A DNA stretch of 64,000 nt, from assembly GCA_965601825.1 (NCBI GenBank), contig OZ271839.1, forward strand, positions 1,922,001-1,986,000, given 5' to 3'. The notes beneath the pieces are model-generated. The model was not told the origin of the DNA. It ran no database searches and saw nothing but the letters and a program-made list of their open reading frames with translations. The DNA comes from HXMU1420-13 sp965601825. GTDB lineage: Bacteria > Bacteroidota > Rhodothermia > Balneolales > Balneolaceae. Positions 34,637 through 42,970 of the stretch are shown here, one piece after another (positions within the stretch are counted from its first letter, which is position 1; every line of letters begins with the position of its first letter). Made by a program: the position numbers and the translations under genes.

Positions 34637-35679
34637 TGGGGGTTAAATACGAAGCGGTTCTTTGGAACAACCAAAAGAAGAAATATGACCAAATATTATG
34701 GTTGGGGATTTTGGGTGTAATAATTGTATTCATTGCAGCTCAACTTGTATTTCATCCACAAATAACGGCCGAAACTTTAATTATCAGAGTAACTGCATTA
34801 ACTGCTTTTACATTACTGAACCTGATCTTAATGATCGGACCACTTGCCAGATTAGACGATAGGTTTTTGCCTCTTTTATATAATAGAAGACATCTAGGAG
34901 TATCGATGTTTTTTCTCGCTTTAATTCATGGAGTCTTTTCAATCATTCAGTTTCATGCTTTAGGAGATGCAAATCCTATTGTAAGTGTATTCACATCAAA
35001 CCAGAATTATCAGTCCATTAGTGAGTTTCCATTTCAGATACTTGGTTTTATTGCCTTGGTGATTTTATTCCTAATGGCGGCAACAAGTCATGACTTTTGG
35101 TTAAAAAACCTTTCCCCAAAAGTGTGGAAAGGTCTGCATATGCTGGTTTATGTTGCTTACGCATTACTGATTTTGCATATAGCACTCGGGTCTCTGCAAT
35201 ATGAAGATCACATTGAGTACGGTGGGATTGTTGTTTTTGGCTTTCTAACAATTTGCGGGCTACATCTTTTTGCAGGATTCAAGGAAATAAAAGCGCTAAA
35301 AAGTCAAAAAAACGCACTTTCGGAAAACGGATTTTTTGAAGTTGGACCGGTGAGTGAAATACCGGATAGCTGTGCAAAAACCGTTTTCATTGATGGTGAG
35401 AACATTGCCATTTTTAAATATGATGGAAAAATTTCTGCTGTTCACAATGTATGTAAACACCAAATGGGACCTTTGGGGGAAGGAAAAATTGTTGATGGCT
35501 GTATCACTTGTCCCTGGCATGGATATCAATATTTACCAGAAAATGGACAATCACCGCCTCCATTTATAGAAACTCTGCACACCTATGAAGTGAAAATTTT
35601 AGATGGAAATGTCTGGGTAAATCCTTTGCCAAAACCTGAAGGTACATTTGTTGAACCTGCAATTTTGGAGGCATCATGA
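34636..35679 (+). CDS. Ferric-reductase-like haem membrane protein fused to a Rieske [2Fe-2S] domain
   Basis: A 347-residue protein (ATG at 34636, inside TGATG). The N-terminal part (~20-215) has six membrane helices with paired histidines of a haem-binding ferric-reductase domain: H86 (YNRRHLG), H98 (ALIHG), H168 (KGLHML) and H181 (LILHIAL). The C-terminal ~110 residues are a Rieske domain with ligands C273, H275 (CKH) and C292, H295 (CPWHG). It would pass electrons between a quinone or haem in the membrane and the cluster. The stop overlaps the next start by 4 bases. The electron partner is presumably the Rieske-ThDP enzyme at 37270. Confidence 0.85.
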   Translation: MGVKYEAVLWNNQKKKYDQILWLGILGVIIVFIAAQLVFHPQITAETLIIRVTALTAFTLLNLILMIGPLARLDDRFLPLLYNRRHLGVSMFFLALIHGVFSIIQFHALGDANPIVSVFTSNQNYQSISEFPFQILGFIALVILFLMAATSHDFWLKNLSPKVWKGLHMLVYVAYALLILHIALGSLQYEDHIEYGGIVVFGFLTICGLHLFAGFKEIKALKSQKNALSENGFFEVGPVSEIPDSCAKTVFIDGENIAIFKYDGKISAVHNVCKHQMGPLGEGKIVDGCITCPWHGYQYLPENGQSPPPFIETLHTYEVKILDGNVWVNPLPKPEGTFVEPAILEAS

Positions 35680-36470
35680 GTAAAAATGATTTCTATATAG
35701 GTTGGCAAGAAGAAATGCCTGAATCTACTGGTAAATTCTTACGAAATACTTTGATTAGCACCTTTTTGGTAATAATCGTCATAACTATTTATTTGGTGTT
35801 TTTCCAAAAACCATTTAATGATCATGCCTTTGAATTTGGTACCACAACCTCATTAACTGGAATCTACATTGAAGAACCATTTCCGATGCTTCAAATCACC
35901 AAAGATAAACCTGAACAAGTTTCAAGCAGTGTTTTATTGGTAGGTTTTGGGAAATTTGGGGCTCGTGGAATCATGGAAGAAATAGAATCTAGAGAAGGAG
36001 ATATGAATTTAAAAGAAGTCACCTTAAACGGTACACTAATCTATGGTGATGGACTTACTCTTCTCGAATTAACCAATCAAAGTGAAAGTTTTGAAGAATC
36101 GACCGGTAATTTTCGCCAACCTATTGAACGAAGAGAATCTACCTATCAAATTGAATTAACTGGTGAAATCCTGGATTCTAAATGTTACTTCGGTGTCATG
36201 AAACCGGGTGAAGGGAAAATTCATAAAAGTTGTGCAATTCGTTGTATTAGCGGAGGTATTCCACCGGTGTTACGAGTTTGGCGAGAAGCTTCGCAAGACT
36301 ACGACTATCATTTAATAACAGGGTTAAATGGTGAGGAAATAAATGCAGATATACTTCAATTTGTTGGTGAAAAAATCACTATTTCAGGGAATCCATATAA
36401 GCAGTTAGGATGGAATGTTCTAGAAATAAATCCGGCTTTAATTCAAAGGAAATTGGCAAGCAATGAGTAA
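35676..36470 (+). CDS. Membrane-anchored protein with a Cys/His cluster, unknown function
   Basis: A 264-residue protein with one N-terminal membrane helix (~25-43) and a large outside domain. The most striking part is GEILDSKCYFGVMKPGEG with C170, followed by H183, C186 and C190 in IHKSCAIRCISGGIPP; the spacing could hold a metal or disulfides. The rest is beta-rich with no family I can name with certainty. Overlapping starts and stops on both sides (4 and 8 bases) tie it to the Rieske operon, suggesting a subunit or assembly protein. Confidence 0.65.
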   Translation: MSKNDFYIGWQEEMPESTGKFLRNTLISTFLVIIVITIYLVFFQKPFNDHAFEFGTTTSLTGIYIEEPFPMLQITKDKPEQVSSSVLLVGFGKFGARGIMEEIESREGDMNLKEVTLNGTLIYGDGLTLLELTNQSESFEESTGNFRQPIERRESTYQIELTGEILDSKCYFGVMKPGEGKIHKSCAIRCISGGIPPVLRVWREASQDYDYHLITGLNGEEINADILQFVGEKITISGNPYKQLGWNVLEINPALIQRKLASNE

Positions 36471-37263
36471 TAATTACATCCAGGTAGATCAACAATTACA
36501 TCGACTTTGCCAAATTATAGCAAAAGCTAACCGAGCTTTTGTACGCCACAAAAAGGATGATAGTCATACAACTCTTGGATTTAAGTCTGACAAAGGATGG
36601 ATTACTGGTAGATGGATTGAGACTGAACACAGTAGAATACGCTTAGTTTTGAGACTGGCAGATGTCTGTTTAGTTTGGATGAATGATGAAAATGAATCAC
36701 TTCAAACAGTCTCAACAGCAAAAAAGCATATCATTGAAATTGAAAATCAGTTAAGGAAAACTATAGAAGACGAAGGTCTTGATGTTTCAAAATTTCAGGC
36801 TCCTCTTCATTATCAAATTCCTGATTATCCTTTTTCTGGTCAGCCCGTGGCTCTATTATCAAGATTAGCTCTGAATGAATGGACACATTGGAGAAGAATT
36901 GCCGATGATGCTTGCGCTTATTTGTTGAGGACATTCAAACAAAAAGAAGAAATTCGCATTTGGCCGCATCATTTTGATACTGGAATTTACATGGACCTTA
37001 ACGAGAAACTGGGAATTGGTTTTGGGTTAGCCATGAAGGATGAAATGGTAGGTGCTCCATATTTCTATGCCACTTGTTATCCGAAAGAAGGAGAAGCTGA
37101 TTATAGTGGAATTAATGAGTTAGCATATGGTCACTGGATTGTAAAGCAATGGCATGGTGCAGTGCTTTCTGTGGATGATCTTCAATTTGAGACTACCAAA
37201 GTCGCTAAAACGATTATTCAAAAATTTATTGATGAAACTATGAACTGGTATAACGCGATGTAA
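36463..37263 (+). CDS. DUF5996-like protein
   Basis: A 266-residue soluble protein, resembling DUF5996: it has an IWPHHFDTGIYMDL segment, then GIGFGLAMKDEMVGAPYFYATCYP, and repeated tryptophans (W-H-R-R, HWIVKQWHGAVL). The family function is unknown. The start overlaps the previous gene by 8 bases and the stop is 6 bases before the Rieske-ThDP gene, whose ribosome site AAGGAG it contains. It has no signal or membrane helix, so it is probably cytoplasmic with the ThDP enzyme. Confidence 0.6.
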   Translation: MSNNYIQVDQQLHRLCQIIAKANRAFVRHKKDDSHTTLGFKSDKGWITGRWIETEHSRIRLVLRLADVCLVWMNDENESLQTVSTAKKHIIEIENQLRKTIEDEGLDVSKFQAPLHYQIPDYPFSGQPVALLSRLALNEWTHWRRIADDACAYLLRTFKQKEEIRIWPHHFDTGIYMDLNEKLGIGFGLAMKDEMVGAPYFYATCYPKEGEADYSGINELAYGHWIVKQWHGAVLSVDDLQFETTKVAKTIIQKFIDETMNWYNAM

Positions 37264-37269
37264 GGAGCT

Positions 37270-39219
37270 ATGAGTAAAGAATTAATCTGGCATAAAGTAT
37301 TAGATAACAAAAATGATTTACCTGAAGGTCGCGTGATGTCAGTCACTGCGGGGCATAAAGGAATCTGCTTAACTCATTTTGAAGGCACCTATAACGCTCT
37401 TGATAATAGATGCCCACATCAGGGTGGTCCATTGGGAGAAGGTAGTATCGAAAATGGGATGCTGCGTTGTCCATGGCATGGATGGGATTATCATCCGTGC
37501 ACAGGAAAAGCACCCGGAGGTTATGATGATGGAATCGAAACTTTCGATTTAAAAATTGAAGATGATGCCATTTATGTTGGTCTCGAACCTGAAGCCCCTC
37601 ACGAAACAACGATTTCTGATATCATGGCAGAAACCATGGTAAATTGGGGAGTAAATCGTGTTTTTGGAATGGTTGGGCATTCCAACCTTGGATATGCAGA
37701 TGCAATGCGAAGACTTGAAGAGCAAGGGAAGCTCAAATACTTCGGGATAAGACATGAAGGGGCCGCTTCATTTGCAGCCTCTGCATATGGAAAATTAACC
37801 GGGAAGCCAGCTGCATGTTTTGCTATCGCAGGACCCGGATCTACAAATATGTACACAGGAATGTGGGATGCTAAAGTTGATCGCGCACCACTTTTAGCTT
37901 TGACAGGACAAGTGGCTACACAAGTTGTTGGGACAGGTAATTTCCAGGAATTGGATTTAGTACAGGCATTTAATTCTGTAGCAGAATTCAATCAGCGAGT
38001 GCAAAAAGACAGTAAACACTCTGAATTGATGTCATTAGCAGTAAAACATGCCATTCTTAAGCGAGATGTAAGTCATATTACTTTCCCGGATGAAGTTCAG
38101 GAAACTCCGGCGCCAGAAAATGCTAAAGTTCAGGATCCTGAAGATCGAATCACACCAATTACTATTGCTCCACCAAAGGAAAGTTTGGATAAAGCAGTAC
38201 AATTGATTGATCAGGCGGAACGTCCGGTTATTATTGTTGGACATGGTGCTCGGTTTAATATGGATCAGGTAACAGCATTTGCCGAGAAATTGAATTGCCC
38301 TGTTTTGACCACCTTTAAAGGAAAAGGTCAAATTTCAGATTTTCATCGACTTGGTTGCGGTGTTTTAGGACGAAGCGGAACGCCAATAGCTTCCTGGTTC
38401 ATGAATGAATCGGATTTGTTAATTGTGATTGGAGCTTCTTTTTCAAATCATACAGGCATTACTCCAAAGAAACCAACCATTCAAATTGATTTTGACCCAC
38501 TTGCCTTAAGTAAATTCCACAAAGTAGATTGCGCCGTTTGGGGTGAAATCTCGGTTACTGTTGATCTGATGGATCAGCATATATCGAGTTTTGATAATAA
38601 AGTTGATCAAACCCAGGAAATCGCTGACCGCTGGGAAATTTGGAGAACAGAAAAAGCTAAACGCTTAATTGAAGATCACGGTAAAGGAGTGAGTTCAATT
38701 GCTGTATTTGATGCGATGACTCGCCTCGCACCCGAAAACGCAGTGATGTGTGTTGATGTGGGTAACAATGCTTACAGTTTCGGTCGTTACTTTGAGTGTA
38801 AAAAGCACACATTTTTGATGTCTGGCTATCTTGGCTCGATTGGGTTTGCTTTACCAGCTGCAATGGGCGCCTGGGCGGCTGTGGAAGATTCTCGACCTGT
38901 TATAGCGGTTGCCGGTGATGGTGGACTTTCTCAGTACTTAGCTGAAATCACAACCTTGGTCCATTACAATATGCCGGTGAAGGTGATTGTATTGAACAAC
39001 AATGAGTTAGGCAAGATCAGTAAAGAGCAACGCGCAGGTGAATTAGAAGTCTGGAAAACAGCACTTTCAAATCCAAGCTTCGCAGATTATGCTGAAAGTT
39101 GTGGAGCTAAAGGGATTTTAGTTTCAGAAGCAGATCAGATGGATACAGCCATGAAAGAATTATTTGATCATGATGGTCCGGCTTTATTAGAAGTAAAGGC
39201 TGATGTAAGTTTGATCTAA
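37270..39219 (+). CDS. Rieske domain fused to a ThDP-dependent enzyme (pyruvate oxidase / acetolactate synthase fold)
   Basis: A 649-residue fusion. Residues ~4-105 are a Rieske [2Fe-2S] domain with C48, H50, C67 and H70. Residues ~112-640 are a complete ThDP enzyme: the cofactor-activating E163 (RHEGAASF), the GPGSTN loop (188-193), a central domain (~300-435) and the ThDP/Mg motif GDG (549-551) with NNN (576-578). The fold is that of acetolactate synthase, pyruvate oxidase or oxalyl-CoA/sulfoacetaldehyde enzymes. The Rieske cluster could take electrons from an oxidative decarboxylation. The protein follows AAGGAG by 5 bases. The substrate is unknown. Confidence 0.9.
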   Translation: MSKELIWHKVLDNKNDLPEGRVMSVTAGHKGICLTHFEGTYNALDNRCPHQGGPLGEGSIENGMLRCPWHGWDYHPCTGKAPGGYDDGIETFDLKIEDDAIYVGLEPEAPHETTISDIMAETMVNWGVNRVFGMVGHSNLGYADAMRRLEEQGKLKYFGIRHEGAASFAASAYGKLTGKPAACFAIAGPGSTNMYTGMWDAKVDRAPLLALTGQVATQVVGTGNFQELDLVQAFNSVAEFNQRVQKDSKHSELMSLAVKHAILKRDVSHITFPDEVQETPAPENAKVQDPEDRITPITIAPPKESLDKAVQLIDQAERPVIIVGHGARFNMDQVTAFAEKLNCPVLTTFKGKGQISDFHRLGCGVLGRSGTPIASWFMNESDLLIVIGASFSNHTGITPKKPTIQIDFDPLALSKFHKVDCAVWGEISVTVDLMDQHISSFDNKVDQTQEIADRWEIWRTEKAKRLIEDHGKGVSSIAVFDAMTRLAPENAVMCVDVGNNAYSFGRYFECKKHTFLMSGYLGSIGFALPAAMGAWAAVEDSRPVIAVAGDGGLSQYLAEITTLVHYNMPVKVIVLNNNELGKISKEQRAGELEVWKTALSNPSFADYAESCGAKGILVSEADQMDTAMKELFDHDGPALLEVKADVSLI

Positions 39220-39258
39220 CTATTTGTTTGTTTTACTTCTGTAGTTTATTATCAGATT

Positions 39259-39699
39259 ATGAAAACGATTGAGATTAGAAAAAGCGGAACAGGAATTGAG
39301 AGAGTATTCCTAATCATATTTTTACCGATAATGGTTTTGGGTTTGGTACAACTATTCATGGACTATGAAAACAGCTTCATGAACTCTGTTCATTCTATCA
39401 TGATTATTTGCCCAATTGTTATTATTTCATTTCGATTGTTTAAACCAAATACAGTTTTTTGGAACAACATGGGATTTAGTGCAAATATTGGGAATAAGTT
39501 TGGTACCGTTGTCAAATATGTTGATATCAAAGAAGTAGTATTTGAAGATTCTACAATGACTATAAGAAGGCTAACTTCTAAAGATTTAGAGTTTGATTTG
39601 AGTAATTATGAAGCAGAAGATGTTGAGAAACTTCAAGCGTTTATCTCAGATCAAACCAATCTTTATGGGTTAAGAAAGTACAAGACTTCGATAGCCTGA
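39259..39699 (+). CDS. Small membrane protein with bacterial PH-like domain, unknown function
   Basis: A 146-residue protein with two N-terminal helices (~17-34, ~43-60), then a cytoplasmic region of beta-strands (VKYVDIKEVVFEDSTMTIRRL...) and an amphipathic C-terminal helix. This arrangement matches YcxB-like or PH-domain membrane proteins of Bacteroidota, though I cannot name a family with certainty. It is 39 bases after the Rieske-ThDP gene and could belong to it, but no coupling is visible. Confidence 0.55.
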   Translation: MKTIEIRKSGTGIERVFLIIFLPIMVLGLVQLFMDYENSFMNSVHSIMIICPIVIISFRLFKPNTVFWNNMGFSANIGNKFGTVVKYVDIKEVVFEDSTMTIRRLTSKDLEFDLSNYEAEDVEKLQAFISDQTNLYGLRKYKTSIA

Positions 39700-39829
39700 T
39701 AATTGCATCAACTGACTAACTTCTGGTTAGTTTTCGCTGATTTATATTTTCCTTTCTTTTTTCTGTAACCTTTCTTTTTGTTGATAGTGTACAGGGCGTC
39801 AACATTAAACAATTGCAAATTAGGGCACT

Positions 39830-40396
39830 TTGAGTTCCACTGCGGATAAAGCATTAATGATGAAAGTGAAGGAAGGCCAGATCGATAAACTGGGTTTACT
39901 TTACGAGCGTTATGCGAATTCATTATTTGGGTTTTTCTACCGCAAAACCAAAGAGCAGCAATTAAGTGAAGATCTTGTTCAATCGGTGTTTGAGCGCATG
40001 CTCAAGTATCGCGACACATACACCGGAGATGGATCATTTACTACTTGGATGTTTAGCATTGCAAGAAATGCACACATCGATCATTATCGAAAAAATAAAC
40101 GGCTAAGAGAGGACGAAATTCTTGACGAAGAAAGAATCCCAAGTGAAGATCCTTCCGGTTATGTGGATTTAGATGAACGAAGCAGAAGAAAAATGATCCT
40201 TGAAAAAGCGCTCGATAGTCTAAGTGAAGAAAAAAAAGATGTAGTAATCCTAAGTCGATTCGAAGGATTACGGTATCAGGAAATCTCCGAGATTCTTGGC
40301 ATTACAGAAAGTGCAGTAAAAGTGAGAATGTTTCGAGCAATGAGTGATTTAAAAAAGATTGTAACCACGTTAAGCGAGGAATACAGCAATGAATGA
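39830..40396 (+). CDS. ECF-type RNA polymerase sigma factor
   Basis: A 188-residue sigma-70 family member with region 2 at ~14-80 (YANSLFGFFYRKTKEQQLSEDLVQSVFERML, with W/F residues for -10 recognition) and region 4 at ~125-180 (LSEEKKDVVILSRFEGLRYQEISEIL helix-turn-helix). It starts with TTG at 39830; a later ATG pair at 39857 would lose nine residues. The next gene overlaps by 8 bases and looks like its anti-sigma factor. The target promoters are unknown but the co-transcribed DUF4097 genes may be part of the regulon. Confidence 0.93.
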   Translation: MSSTADKALMMKVKEGQIDKLGLLYERYANSLFGFFYRKTKEQQLSEDLVQSVFERMLKYRDTYTGDGSFTTWMFSIARNAHIDHYRKNKRLREDEILDEERIPSEDPSGYVDLDERSRRKMILEKALDSLSEEKKDVVILSRFEGLRYQEISEILGITESAVKVRMFRAMSDLKKIVTTLSEEYSNE

Positions 40397-41174
40397 AAAA
40401 TATGAACAACTAATCGCCGACTATCTAGAAGGCACACTTGATGAAGCTTCCAGTACAGAGCTGGAACAACTGATCGAGAAAGGTGAGATCGATTTTATCG
40501 ATTTCAGAGCTTATGAGCAGTTGCATCAGGATTTAGAATTGGTTCCGGTTCCCAAACCTAGTGAGAACATGCGAAACCAGTTCTATGAAATGCTTGGTGA
40601 TGAACAACAGAAATTAGATCAGATTAAAAGATCACAATTCGTAGAAAAGATTACACAGTGGTTTCAGCAAATAACCGCTCCTAGACTGGCATATGCATTT
40701 GTTCTACTTATTGTAGGTGGATTTGTCGGTAATCAGTTTGGAAATAATTCCAATCAAATTGAAATGTTGACTTCAGAAATGGAATCAATGCGACAATTAA
40801 TGATGGTTAGTATGCTTGAAGGTCCAACAGCAACTGATCGTCTTAGAGCAGTAAACATCAGTAGTCAACTTCCACAAGCTGATGGAAGAGCAATTCAAGC
40901 ACTTTTATTCACTTTAAATAACGATCCCAGTGAAAATGTCCGTATTCAAACTATTCAGGCTTTAACACAGTGGGGAGATGTGCCAAACGTGCGTGAAGGA
41001 ATGATCAAATCAATTTCAAGACAAGATTCTGATTTGGTAATTGTTGCTTTAGCAGATGCTATGGTGGAATTAGGTGCAAGAAACGCAGCTCAGGAATTTG
41101 AAAAATTAAAAGAGTTAGAACTTGCAATCTCAACACGAGAAAAAATCGATAACACAATCGCTGTATTACTATGA
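40389..41174 (+). CDS. Anti-sigma-like membrane protein with HEAT repeats
   Basis: A 261-residue single-pass membrane protein. The N-terminal ~60 residues (EQLIADYLEGTLDEASSTELEQL) form the helical start usual in anti-sigma factors, but there is no zinc HxxxCxxC motif. A membrane helix is at ~100-116, followed by a coiled coil and, outside, HEAT-like helical repeats (~147-250: DGRAIQALLFTLNNDPSENVRIQTIQAL). Overlap with the sigma gene supports its role. The HEAT domain could sense a protein or envelope state. The stop overlaps the next gene by 4 bases. Confidence 0.75.
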   Translation: MNEKYEQLIADYLEGTLDEASSTELEQLIEKGEIDFIDFRAYEQLHQDLELVPVPKPSENMRNQFYEMLGDEQQKLDQIKRSQFVEKITQWFQQITAPRLAYAFVLLIVGGFVGNQFGNNSNQIEMLTSEMESMRQLMMVSMLEGPTATDRLRAVNISSQLPQADGRAIQALLFTLNNDPSENVRIQTIQALTQWGDVPNVREGMIKSISRQDSDLVIVALADAMVELGARNAAQEFEKLKELELAISTREKIDNTIAVLL

Positions 41175-42031
41175 GAAAATTAAAAGCAATTGCACTAGTC
41201 GTACTTTTTGGGACGACATTGGGTCATGCCCAAAAATTTCAGGATGATATTTCAATGCAGGTTCTATCCAACGAATTTGGAAAAGACTACGAAGTGATCG
41301 TTAAAAACATTTTTGGTGATGTTCAAATAGATGGATACGAAGGAGATGATATTCTCATCATAGCCAGCAGAGAAATTTGGAAAGATCGAGGTCGGGTAAC
41401 AGAATCAGATAAAGAGGATTATCAATTAAAAACCTTAGTATCTGATGATAATGTTCTCATTTATGTGGATGCGCCCGGTGTAGAAATTGATTTTGATGAC
41501 GGACGAATCAATTATCGAATGGATAGGGATGATGATGATGTTCAATTCTACTTCGATATTGAAGTGAGAATTCCGCAAGCCATGGATGTGGATGCATCCA
41601 CGATAAATGATGGTGTTCTGATTGTTAAAGATATGTATGCAGCTATTGAAGCTAATAATGTGAATGGTTCCATTGAAGTTTATGAGGCCAAATCAAGGCT
41701 AGAAGCAAATACGGTAAATGGGAATATTGAGGTATGGTTTAAAGAGTCTCCAGATTTTGACATGGAATTCAATACCGTAAATGGGGAAATCGAAATTTAT
41801 TCTCCCGGTGACTTCGGAGCCGTTGTAACTTTTGAAAGTTTGAACGGTGAGTTATTCACAGACTTTGATAATGTAAAGCGACTACCAAACCAATTGAACA
41901 GGGAAGAAAGTCGAAGAGGCAAACGCTATAAGCTTACATCAAATGCACCAATTCAAATTGGTAATGGTGGGCCTTCAATGGAATTCAAGCTAGTTAATGG
42001 CAATGTCTTCATTCGAGAAAGAGAATCATAA
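41171..42031 (+). CDS. Secreted DUF4097-like beta-helix protein 1
   Basis: A 286-residue protein with a signal peptide (~1-20, cut after GHAQ). Its main part is a repeated pattern of short strands with NVNGSIEVYEA, NTVNGNIEVWFKE and NTVNGEIEIYSPG, the V-NG-IE signature of DUF4097. These form a right-handed beta-helix or solenoid. The start overlaps the anti-sigma gene by 4 bases, which places it in the sigma operon. It is likely an envelope protein; function unknown. An acidic stretch (RDDDDVQF) stands before the repeats. Confidence 0.75.
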   Translation: MRKLKAIALVVLFGTTLGHAQKFQDDISMQVLSNEFGKDYEVIVKNIFGDVQIDGYEGDDILIIASREIWKDRGRVTESDKEDYQLKTLVSDDNVLIYVDAPGVEIDFDDGRINYRMDRDDDDVQFYFDIEVRIPQAMDVDASTINDGVLIVKDMYAAIEANNVNGSIEVYEAKSRLEANTVNGNIEVWFKESPDFDMEFNTVNGEIEIYSPGDFGAVVTFESLNGELFTDFDNVKRLPNQLNREESRRGKRYKLTSNAPIQIGNGGPSMEFKLVNGNVFIRERES

Positions 42032-42046
42032 AAAAGAGAAATAATC

Positions 42047-42850
42047 ATGAAAACAATTAAAACAATATCATTAGTACTTGGCGTGCTGGTTCTATTCTCT
42101 GGAGTAAGCTTTGCACAAAGTGATTTGAGAATACCACTTACCAATCCGAATTCTCCGGGCAAACTTAAAATACATTCGATTTACGCTGATGAAGTGATTG
42201 TAAGGGCATGGGATAGTAAAGAAGTTCGTGTTATGATAAACGGTGAGGACGATGACGATGATAGAAACTATAATCGAAACGGTCTTCGACGAATATCAAC
42301 TGGTGGAGCTGGTGTAGAAGTAACTGAAGAAAATAACAACGTTAACATCAGAACTTCCCCAAACCATGATGATGTTGACTTAATGGTATGGGTTCCTGCA
42401 GATTTTTCAGTTCAGGTTAATCTCACACATGGTGATGTAGTTGTACAAGGCGTGAATGGTGAACATGAGATTAAAGCAACAAATGGTGATGTTGAAATGT
42501 CTGCAATACGTGGTTCAGTAGTTTGCAACAGCATCAATGGAGATATCGAAGTAGAACTCTTAGAAGTTACAGCCGGAACTCCAATGTCATTCAATGGACT
42601 AAACGGAGACATAAGTGTAAGGCTTCCAGCCGATGTAGAATTCAATGGCAAAATGAAAACGGATTACGGAGATATATACAGTAATTTTGATTTTCAAATT
42701 GACCGATCTGAAAGTACTACAGAATCATCGGGAGAGGATGGAGTATATTCAATCACAGTTAACAGATGGGTTACAGGTTCTGTAAATGGAGGCGGTCCCG
42801 AATTCTTATTCAAAACACTCCATGGCGATATTGAAATAAGTAAAAATTAG
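42047..42850 (+). CDS. Secreted DUF4097-like beta-helix protein 2
   Basis: A 267-residue paralogue in the same operon, 15 bases after the previous stop. It has a signal peptide (~1-23, cut after SFAQ), a strongly acidic GEDDDDDR segment, and DUF4097 repeats (GDVVVQGVNGEHEIKATNGDVEMSA, SINGDIEVELLE, GLNGDISVRL). Both proteins share the closing N-G-D pattern. A hairpin terminator follows. With the sigma/anti-sigma pair this gives a four-gene surface-response operon, common in Bacteroidota but of unknown signal. Confidence 0.75.
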   Translation: MKTIKTISLVLGVLVLFSGVSFAQSDLRIPLTNPNSPGKLKIHSIYADEVIVRAWDSKEVRVMINGEDDDDDRNYNRNGLRRISTGGAGVEVTEENNNVNIRTSPNHDDVDLMVWVPADFSVQVNLTHGDVVVQGVNGEHEIKATNGDVEMSAIRGSVVCNSINGDIEVELLEVTAGTPMSFNGLNGDISVRLPADVEFNGKMKTDYGDIYSNFDFQIDRSESTTESSGEDGVYSITVNRWVTGSVNGGGPEFLFKTLHGDIEISKN

Positions 42851-42856
42851 TAAAAC

Positions 42857-42880
42857 GGGGAAACGTATCAGTTTCCCCTT
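42857..42880 (+). terminator. Terminator after the sigma/DUF4097 operon
   Basis: A perfect 8-bp stem, GGGGAAAC and GTTTCCCC, with a 6-base loop, 6 bases after the stop. The T-run after it is weak (TTCGTC), so termination may be partial. Confidence 0.55.
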
Positions 42881-42970
42881 CGTCTACACTTCACAATTCA
42901 CAACTGGTCGTCCTATCTGCTTAAATAGTTGGAGAGAAGCAGGTTAGATAGCCTTTCTAAGTCAGGTACT

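Noticed and set aside
42929..42970. Upstream start for DUF5916 copy 1
   Set aside because: The extension would place 14 polar residues before the signal peptide; the ATG at 42971 starts it directly.
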